Positions 32,635-38,482 of a DNA stretch of 38,482 bases are shown here, in pieces. Source of the stretch: Prevotella sp. UBA4217 (GTDB taxonomy: Bacteria; Bacteroidota; Bacteroidia; Bacteroidales; Bacteroidaceae); assembly GCA_002379425.1 (NCBI GenBank), contig DFTH01000008.1, positions 1 to 38,482 on the forward strand, given 5' to 3'. The position numbers and the translations under genes were made by a program. The notes beneath the pieces were generated by a model, which was given only the letters and a program-made list of their open reading frames with translations, did no database searches and was not told where the DNA came from. The stretch's first letter is position 1. Each line of letters begins with the position of its first letter.

Positions 32635-34966
32635 GATGGCTGATGGAAGATGGATGATGTGGCTCTGCGTCGTAGGGCTGTTCATGATTCAATGTCTGGT
32701 ATTCACTTCGTGTAAGACGGAGGATGATAAAATCATCTATCAGGACTCGCGCCGATGGGTGGAGAAGACGGTGGCCGTGGTGGCGCCGCTGAACGACCCC
32801 ATCATGAAGGCGAGACTGGAGCGCACGGCCGAGTGGATGCTCAGCAGCCTGCACAACGCCCAGTTGCACGATACGCTCTGCATAGACCTGAAACTGGAAT
32901 GGTACGATGAAAATGGCACCGACCTGAAGGCATTAGGCGAACAATTGGCTGACCGCGAAGACCTGATGGCCGTGATAGGCCCCTTCGACAGCGATAACGT
33001 GGAGCAGTTGGCACCCTACTGTCAGCATACCCTCAAGCCACTCATCCTGCCCACTGCCACCAGCGAAACCGTGATACGCCGCTTTGCCATTACCAGCACT
33101 GGCAGCGGACAACAACCGTTCCTATGGTCGCTCACGGAGACTGACGTTTCGCTCTCGGAAGTGTTGATGAGCCTCTATGCCAACTATCTTGGCATTCGTG
33201 GTGGTACAATACGTGATAGTGAAGTGTATTCAGGTCTCTTTGCGCCTGCCGACACTTACGGACAGACGTTCGTGGAATGGGCTCCGTTCCAGGCCACTGA
33301 AGTAGGCATCGGTTTCGCTACTTGTGAGCAGTACACCAGTACCGACGACCTGTGCGGGCGCGTCAGGAATTATTTGGATTATATGAGAGATCAGGGTGTA
33401 CTGGCCATGGAGGTGGCGCATTTTGTTGTGGCACAGAACGTTGAGCAGATTTACCAGTTAGCCCGCATGCGCAGCGAGTGGTGGGGGGCAGACCCCGACG
33501 ACCCGAGTAATGATAATCCTGGCAGAAATGACATACGGTTGATGTGGGCACCCGTCTATTACGCTTGCAGTAACCTCACCGATGAGGGAATACAGGCACT
33601 CGGCGACAGAGGCGTAGCGCTTACTAACGGCTATCAGGGCTTCTCGCCATACGCCGACCCGATGACGGGCTTCGAGATGAGTTACGAGTCACGCTTTGGC
33701 ACAAAGCCCACATTTGCCGAGTGTAAGTTCTACGACGCACTGCTGCTGGCAGCCTTCGCATCGAACTATTTGGAGCACCATCAGGAGGTGCAGAACCTGA
33801 ACGACGCCATCATCGACATCTGCACCACCAACAATCTCCTGTCTGGATTCGCTTGGAGTGAGGCAGGTATGGAACTCTACCTCTCTGCTTTAGAACAGGG
33901 GCAGTTGCTGGGATTCAAAGGCGCTTGTGGCTCAGTGCAGTTCGACAGCGAGTGCTACACGGCTGCTCTGAACACCACCTACGTCAACTGGATCATCAAC
34001 AGCGGCCATCTGTATCATCAGAGTTATTACAGCACCCAGGGCAACGCCCAGACCTCGCAGACGCTGGCTTCGTGGAACTACATCATGAAGGATGCCGAGA
34101 AACTGTTCGACAGCAGATACAAACAGACTATCACCCCCATCGCCTATCCCGACCTCACCAGTCAGTATGCCGTATTGGTGCAGGGCAGCAACGGCTGGAG
34201 CAACTACCGCCACGAGGCCGACGTGCTGAGTATATACCAGATGCTGAAGCATAACGGATACGATGACGACCATATCATACTCGTGACATCCGACGATGCT
34301 GCCAACGCCACTAAGAACTCCGACAAAGGGGCCGTGCGTACTGATCCCGATGGCAAGAACCTGTACGAAGGGGCTGTGATAGATTATAAGAATGCCGACC
34401 TCACGCCGCAGGATATCTGCAACATCCTCAAAGGTGTGAAGACCGATAAGACGCCTGTGGTATTGCCTGCTGATGCGGGGCAGAACGTGCTGCTGTTCTG
34501 GAGCGGACACGGACGCAGCGAGGCTGTGAACGGTGCCAATGAGATGGCATGGCGCGATCTGCCTGCAGGACAGGGTATGACGGCCGACCTGCTGAGCCAG
34601 ACACTGCAACAGATGGCCGACCAGAAGCAGTTTCGCCAGATGCTCGTTTGCCTGGAGCCCTGCTACTCGGCCAATATGGGCGCAGCGCTCGAGGGTATAA
34701 CCGGCGTGCTGGCCATCTGTTCGGCAGGACCTTACGAACAGTCGTTTGCCGATTCCTGGAGCAGCGAACTGGGAGTATGGATGTGTGACCGCTTCAGCCG
34801 AAACCTCATCGGCCACGCCACCGAATATCCCAACGGCACCTATCGCGACCTCTACCTCTACTGTGCCCAGCACACGCTCGGATCGCACGTGGGCATATAT
34901 AACAATATGAACTTCGGCAACCTGTATGCCACAGGCCCGAAGGATTTCTTCGTAAAACGTAAATAA
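32624..34966 (+). CDS. Lipoprotein fusing a LivK-like binding domain to a C13 (legumain/GPI8-type) peptidase
   Basis: A 780-residue lipoprotein (lipobox VFTSC, Cys30, followed by KTEDD). About residues 45-500 form a type-1 periplasmic-binding fold of the LivK/receptor-ligand type (MAVIGPFDSDNVEQLAPYCQ, then KPLILPTATSETV; later GACGSVQFDSE). Residues ~514-775 are a clan-CD cysteine peptidase of family C13: QYAVLVQGSNGWSNYRHEAD, a YDDDHIILVTSDD strand, the FWSGHG histidine (His629) and the MLVCLEPCYSANMG cysteine (Cys680). A GPI8-like GVLAICSAGPYEQSF and LGVWMCDRFSRNL follow. C13 enzymes cleave after Asn/Asp or act as transamidases. A strong AGGAGG precedes the ATG. It overlaps the next gene by one base. 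Ligand and substrate unknown; the fusion and dyad are read directly. Confidence 0.85.
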   Translation: MRGKMADGRWMMWLCVVGLFMIQCLVFTSCKTEDDKIIYQDSRRWVEKTVAVVAPLNDPIMKARLERTAEWMLSSLHNAQLHDTLCIDLKLEWYDENGTDLKALGEQLADREDLMAVIGPFDSDNVEQLAPYCQHTLKPLILPTATSETVIRRFAITSTGSGQQPFLWSLTETDVSLSEVLMSLYANYLGIRGGTIRDSEVYSGLFAPADTYGQTFVEWAPFQATEVGIGFATCEQYTSTDDLCGRVRNYLDYMRDQGVLAMEVAHFVVAQNVEQIYQLARMRSEWWGADPDDPSNDNPGRNDIRLMWAPVYYACSNLTDEGIQALGDRGVALTNGYQGFSPYADPMTGFEMSYESRFGTKPTFAECKFYDALLLAAFASNYLEHHQEVQNLNDAIIDICTTNNLLSGFAWSEAGMELYLSALEQGQLLGFKGACGSVQFDSECYTAALNTTYVNWIINSGHLYHQSYYSTQGNAQTSQTLASWNYIMKDAEKLFDSRYKQTITPIAYPDLTSQYAVLVQGSNGWSNYRHEADVLSIYQMLKHNGYDDDHIILVTSDDAANATKNSDKGAVRTDPDGKNLYEGAVIDYKNADLTPQDICNILKGVKTDKTPVVLPADAGQNVLLFWSGHGRSEAVNGANEMAWRDLPAGQGMTADLLSQTLQQMADQKQFRQMLVCLEPCYSANMGAALEGITGVLAICSAGPYEQSFADSWSSELGVWMCDRFSRNLIGHATEYPNGTYRDLYLYCAQHTLGSHVGIYNNMNFGNLYATGPKDFFVKRK

Positions 34967-35823
34967 TGAAGGAATGGTGGATGCATATTAAGCAATGGCT
35001 GCATAGGATTGATCTGCGACAGCAGCAGCCTACGACGCGCACGGAACTGACAGACGAGCAACACGTCTGTTTGAACTGTGGTACGGCATTCGTGGGGCGC
35101 TTTTGCCCACAATGCGGTATGCTTGCAGTCTATGAGCGAATGACATCCAAAAACGTATTGTTAGAATTCCTCAACATCTGGGGTATGGGGTCACGGTCGA
35201 TGCTTCGCAGCATCTATGAGTTGTTCTGGCGTCCTGGCTATATGATACGTGACTATCTGAACGGCCACCAACCGCTTTATTTCCCACCCTTTAAGATGCT
35301 CATTTTCACGACGCTGTTCTTTGCCCTTGTGGCTTTTATCCGAGGGGGTGATATAGAGACAGAGGCCATATTCCTATATGGTGACGTATTCGAACAATAT
35401 GGGGCTGCACCGTGGGTGATCAGTCTCTTTGCACATATTGACAAGATACTACTCTGGCTTCATGAGAATACAGCCTTTCAGGTGATTGCTGCCGACATCT
35501 TCTACATAGTGGCCTCCTGGCTGGTCTTCCTGCGACGAATGACGTTTGTGGAGGTATGTTTCTCGCAAGTGTACATCTCATGCCAAATGCAGATAGTTGG
35601 AGCTGCATGGATGCTGATAACCGGCGATGAGCCGTATTACAATCTGCCGCCGTTTGCCGTGCCCATGCTCATAGGAATACCTTTGCTCTGCTTAGACTAC
35701 GCCCAACTGTACCGGTTTAACCTCTGGGCGTCGTTATGGCGGACGATACTCACTTTCATCTTTACGCTGATACTGATGCTGCTGGTGGGAGGCTTACCAA
35801 TCATACTGGTGAAATATATCTGA
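34966..35823 (+). CDS. DUF3667 zinc-ribbon membrane protein
   Basis: A 285-residue protein. A cytoplasmic zinc ribbon (CLNCGTAFVGRFCPQCG, about residues 35-51) is followed by the family block SIYELFWRPGYMIRDYLNGH and QPLYFPPFKMLIF, then about five membrane helices. This is the DUF3667 family, widespread in Bacteroidetes and of unknown function. It overlaps the C13 peptidase gene by one base (TAATG), so it is translated with it. It is the only clear inner-membrane protein of the operon and could be the anchor or export partner. Confidence 0.85.
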   Translation: MKEWWMHIKQWLHRIDLRQQQPTTRTELTDEQHVCLNCGTAFVGRFCPQCGMLAVYERMTSKNVLLEFLNIWGMGSRSMLRSIYELFWRPGYMIRDYLNGHQPLYFPPFKMLIFTTLFFALVAFIRGGDIETEAIFLYGDVFEQYGAAPWVISLFAHIDKILLWLHENTAFQVIAADIFYIVASWLVFLRRMTFVEVCFSQVYISCQMQIVGAAWMLITGDEPYYNLPPFAVPMLIGIPLLCLDYAQLYRFNLWASLWRTILTFIFTLILMLLVGGLPIILVKYI

Positions 35824-35845
35824 CGAAATTAAAATTATTATAACA

Positions 35846-36358
35846 ATGAAAAAGAGTCAATTAAGGATGTGGGTCGCCATCCTCGTTTGCGGCTTTTCGA
35901 TGGCCATGTTTACAGCCTGTGGCAGTAGTAGTAAAGACGACGAACCCGGCGGCAATGGCACCGACGACCTAGCATACTTGCAAAGGCGTATAGCCGAAGA
36001 AGGAAATCTGGTTTACGGCGCACAGCTGGCTAACGAGGGTAAGGATATCATAAACCGTCCCGTTAAGACGCAAGAGGAGGCGTTGGCAGAGTTTTATAAG
36101 CTGATACCTGGTGGTAAAACGCATCAAGGACTGTCATCATCGGGTAATGGTGCTATCACCTGCCGGCTGACGGGGCCCAATGGTGAATCACAGGGCACGA
36201 TTACCTATCAGCCCACTACGGTCTATTACTGTGCCGAAGTGGTTTTCGGTTCTGAGGTCAGGTCGGCTACTGGCGTCAGCCGTTTGCGTTATATCCCCTA
36301 CGAAAACTGGCCCGACAATGGATTCCTGTCCAACCTTCTGGAAAGGTTGAAGAAATAA
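35846..36358 (+). CDS. Small lipoprotein of unknown function
   Basis: A 170-residue lipoprotein (lipobox FTAC followed by GSSSKDDEPGG, acidic after a short Ser run, as in exported lipoproteins). The middle is helical (DLAYLQRRIAEEGNLVYGAQ), then a beta-type region (GAITCRLTGPNGESQGTITY). No family recognised. It starts 22 bases after the DUF3667 gene. Confidence 0.72.
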   Translation: MKKSQLRMWVAILVCGFSMAMFTACGSSSKDDEPGGNGTDDLAYLQRRIAEEGNLVYGAQLANEGKDIINRPVKTQEEALAEFYKLIPGGKTHQGLSSSGNGAITCRLTGPNGESQGTITYQPTTVYYCAEVVFGSEVRSATGVSRLRYIPYENWPDNGFLSNLLERLKK

Positions 36359-36381
36359 GGCTGGGGGAAAATGGCTATGAG

Positions 36382-37929
36382 ATGAAAGATGTTTTATTAA
36401 CTATACTGCTGTGCTTATTTGCCATAGAAGTTCCTGCTGACAGCTGGGATGAAGGGAACTTTAAGCCCTATAACACCGATGTCGTGCTAGAGAAGACAAA
36501 CCTGCCCATCCTGTTCATCAACACCCGCGACGAAGCCGGCCATACCACCGCCATCCATAAAGACTACCAAGTGGCAGTGCGTATGAAGATCATCAACAAT
36601 GCTGACGGGGTGAACTACGGCGACACAGTGGCACATTCGGGGCAGACCACCGACTATGAGGGATGGGTAGGCATCAAGTACAGAGGTAGCAGCTCATTTT
36701 ATGACTCCGACAAGAAACCTTATGGTTTCAGAACCTTGAAAACGGCTGACGTGAACGGAAAGAAAGAGAAAGTGAAACTGCTCGGTTTGCCAGAGGACAA
36801 CAACTGGGTGTTGCTGGCGCCCTATCATGACCGCAGTCTGATCCGCGATCCGCTGGTGTATCAACTCTCACGGCCCTACTTCGAATTCACACCTAAGTGC
36901 AAATTCTGCGAGATCATCGTCGACGGCATCTACTATGGTGTCTATATTCTCTGCGAAAAACCCAGCAAGGGCGAGAACCGCTTGAACTTTACTGCTCCAG
37001 GCGACAGCGGCGACGAACTGACTGGCGACTATATGGTGGAGATAGACCGTGATAATGAGCCACATTTCGTATTGAAATACAAAATGTACGATCATGATAT
37101 CTGCGCAAAGTACCACTTCCCTGAGTACGAGGAAATATCAAGTGAACAGATGGCCTATATCAAGCAGCGGTTTGACGAGTTGGAGGATGTGCTCAACAGC
37201 GACGGTTTTGCTGACAAGGAGAATGGCTACAGCAAGTATATCGACGTGGAAAACTTCATCAATTACCAACTGATGACGGAGTTCTGCCAAAACCCTGACG
37301 GTTATCGTCTGAGTACCTATATCTATAAACGACGTGACTCTGTGGATCCGCGATTCAAGATAACCCCTTGGGACTACAACATGACCTTCGGCAATAATAT
37401 CGCAGCAGGAGATTTCCTCTATGAGCAATGGGTATATGAGAAAGGACAGAAAGCGGGGCTGTTAGGCAAGCTGCCTGTGCCTTTCTGGTGGAAACGGCTA
37501 ACAGAAGACGAAGCCTATTGGAAACGCATGAAGGAGCGATGGGCTGAATTACGAACCACCACACTGAGCGACCAGCACGTCACTGAAATGATGGACTCTC
37601 TGGTCAACGAAGTAACGATTGGAGGTGCCTGTGAGCGCAATTATCAGGCATGGCCCATCTGGGACAAAGAGATTCCCCTGGCTCCCACCACTGCCACAAA
37701 CTATGATGAGGAAATAGCCCTCATGCGTGAATGGACTAAGAAACAAGTGGCGTGGATTGACGAACAACTGGGTTTCGATCCTACGGGTATCATCTCTATT
37801 CAGAAAGTGCCATTCGTCAAGCGTAAAGACAATGATGACTGGTATGATCTTCAAGGTCGTAAGTTCGCCCCCAAACCCACCGCCCGAGGCATATACATAC
37901 ACCAAGGCAAAAAGGAATTAATCAAATAG
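36382..37929 (+). CDS. CotH-kinase-family secreted protein with T9SS-like tail
   Basis: A 515-residue exported protein (signal peptide about 1-19). CotH-family blocks are present: GIKYRGSSSFYDSDKKPYGF, NNWVLLAPYHDRSLIRDPLV, DGIYYGVYILCEKPSKGENR, and a late FKITPWDYNMTFGN. CotH proteins are atypical kinases that phosphorylate secreted or surface proteins. The C-terminus (WYDLQGRKFAPKP..RGIYIHQGKK) resembles Prevotella type-A T9SS-like tails, suggesting surface delivery. It is the last gene of the operon, 23 bases after the small lipoprotein. Kinase activity and target are inferences. Confidence 0.85.
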   Translation: MKDVLLTILLCLFAIEVPADSWDEGNFKPYNTDVVLEKTNLPILFINTRDEAGHTTAIHKDYQVAVRMKIINNADGVNYGDTVAHSGQTTDYEGWVGIKYRGSSSFYDSDKKPYGFRTLKTADVNGKKEKVKLLGLPEDNNWVLLAPYHDRSLIRDPLVYQLSRPYFEFTPKCKFCEIIVDGIYYGVYILCEKPSKGENRLNFTAPGDSGDELTGDYMVEIDRDNEPHFVLKYKMYDHDICAKYHFPEYEEISSEQMAYIKQRFDELEDVLNSDGFADKENGYSKYIDVENFINYQLMTEFCQNPDGYRLSTYIYKRRDSVDPRFKITPWDYNMTFGNNIAAGDFLYEQWVYEKGQKAGLLGKLPVPFWWKRLTEDEAYWKRMKERWAELRTTTLSDQHVTEMMDSLVNEVTIGGACERNYQAWPIWDKEIPLAPTTATNYDEEIALMREWTKKQVAWIDEQLGFDPTGIISIQKVPFVKRKDNDDWYDLQGRKFAPKPTARGIYIHQGKKELIK

Positions 37930-38008
37930 CAGGACAACATGGGGCAAGGCTCTGATCGATAAGATGGGAGCCAAGCAACTGAAAGGTCGTCGCCTGACAG
38001 TAGTCACT

Positions 38009-38028
38009 GGGACAGGTACTTGGGTATG
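38009..38028 (+). repeat. REP-like copy matching the 28.9-kb element end
   Basis: gggacaggtacttgggtatg differs from 28871-28890 at two of 20 positions (both C to T). The hairpin partner is degraded (gatgcc instead of ggtgcc). A solitary, decaying member of the same repeat family, in the gap between convergent genes. Confidence 0.6.
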
Positions 38029-38041
38029 ATGCCAACAATGG

Positions 38042-38482
38042 TCAGAGGGTTTTGATGATTTTGGCGGGATTGCCACCGACTACTGCGTTGTCGGGGACAT
38101 CTTTGGTGACTACGGCACCAGCGGCTACGACGGCATTGCGGCCTATGGTGACACCGGGACAGATGATGGCTCCGATGCATATCCACGCATTCTCCTTGAT
38201 GGTCACCTGACCGAAATGAAACAGGTCGTGCCTGTCGTAGAGGTCGTGATCAACAGTGACTATCTTCACCTCGGGACCTATCAGCACATTGTCTTCTATC
38301 ACTACCCTACCCGGCGAGAGGATGGTGGCTCCCTTGTTGATGGTCACATTCTTCCCGAAGGTCATCCGGCATCCGCAATCGCAATAGAAGGGTGACACAA
38401 CGACGACACTATCGTCTAATACACACTGAAACAATTCCTCCAGCAGTCCCTTGTAATCGGGGTCGGTGGGTTTTCTTGCCGA
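38042..38482 (-). CDS. Sugar O-acetyltransferase (LacA/Maa-like), 5' end cut by window
   Basis: A partial left-handed beta-helix (hexapeptide-repeat) acetyltransferase. The frame stays open to the window edge, so the start is outside. The visible part has the LacA/Maa opening (DPDYKGLLEELFQ), the VVSPFYCDCGCRMTFGKN block, the catalytic-type His in VTVDHDLYDR, hexapeptide coils (WICIGAIICPGVTIGRNAVV) and the end DNAVVGGNPAKIIK. It acetylates a sugar from acetyl-CoA in the cytoplasm; acceptor unknown. Convergent with the CotH gene, about 110 bases away. Confidence 0.9.
   Translation of the reverse strand, partial: SARKPTDPDYKGLLEELFQCVLDDSVVVVSPFYCDCGCRMTFGKNVTINKGATILSPGRVVIEDNVLIGPEVKIVTVDHDLYDRHDLFHFGQVTIKENAWICIGAIICPGVTIGRNAVVAAGAVVTKDVPDNAVVGGNPAKIIKTL

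Noticed and set aside
33932..34888. 318-codon minus-strand open frame inside the C13 fusion gene
   Set aside because: Antisense to the binding-domain and C13 motifs read on the plus strand; no support of its own.

Overview
The window looks like chromosome of a Prevotella-type member of the Bacteroidales. The reasons are: many promoters with the Bacteroidetes -7 motif TAnnTTTG just upstream of genes; weak or absent Shine-Dalgarno sequences; and family content typical of the order (DUF4974-type anti-sigma factor, STN-domain outer-membrane barrel, DUF3667, WbqC beside a large LepB, TPR-TM-HTH lipoprotein regulators, CotH with a glycine-aromatic C-terminal tail). No rRNA, tRNA or CRISPR array was found.

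Layout. (1) 1-1.7 kb: a TPR lipoprotein/transmembrane regulator whose first ~350 bases are much more GC-rich than the rest. (2) 1.8-6.6 kb: a four-gene O-acetylation cluster (SGNH hydrolase, AlgI-like MBOAT, two DHHW proteins), convergent with an AsmA-like protein. (3) 8.6-8.9 kb: an intergenic block with a degenerate 21-bp tandem array and a Z-DNA-prone palindrome. (4) 8.9-10.4 kb: a tightly overlapped fur/HAD/thioesterase operon. (5) 10.4-10.8 kb: a cobalamin riboswitch on the minus strand with its own promoter but no B12-related gene; it leads only into a 42-codon ORF with a strong Shine-Dalgarno. (6) 10.8-18.8 kb, minus strand: GH35-like glycosidase, WbqC, LepB and dapB, then murQ and a GH106-like rhamnosidase. 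(7) 19-25.1 kb: dinB, overlapping the 3' end of a DUF2207 gene coupled to LemA; then nrdD-nrdG with two near-palindromic repeats in the nrdD leader. (8) 25.1-28.9 kb: an ECF sigma / short anti-sigma / outer-membrane barrel signalling operon. (9) 28.9-30.1 kb: a decayed mobile element (inverted REP-like ends around an HTH-coding remnant) followed by a KilA-N protein. (10) 30.3-37.9 kb: a seven-gene envelope operon. (11) The 3' edge: a sugar O-acetyltransferase cut by the window end.

The most interesting region is the operon at 30.3-37.9 kb. It encodes several lipoproteins: a small one, a CPDC thioredoxin-like one, a BMP-like solute-binding one, and a 780-residue lipoprotein that joins a LivK-like type-1 periplasmic-binding domain to a C13 (legumain/GPI8-type) cysteine peptidase with His/Cys dyad. 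These are followed by a zinc-ribbon DUF3667 membrane protein, another small lipoprotein and a CotH-kinase-family protein with a T9SS-like tail. There are two solute-binding modules and no ABC permease or ATPase, so sensing or surface processing is more likely than transport. That functional proposal is inference; the domain assignments rest on motifs read directly from the translation.

Short tandem repeats recur in linkers and gaps: a 9-bp CTAG-headed repeat at two loci (one coding, one intergenic), a 7-bp repeat inside wbqC and the 21-bp array. This suggests a genome-wide habit of small repeat insertion.
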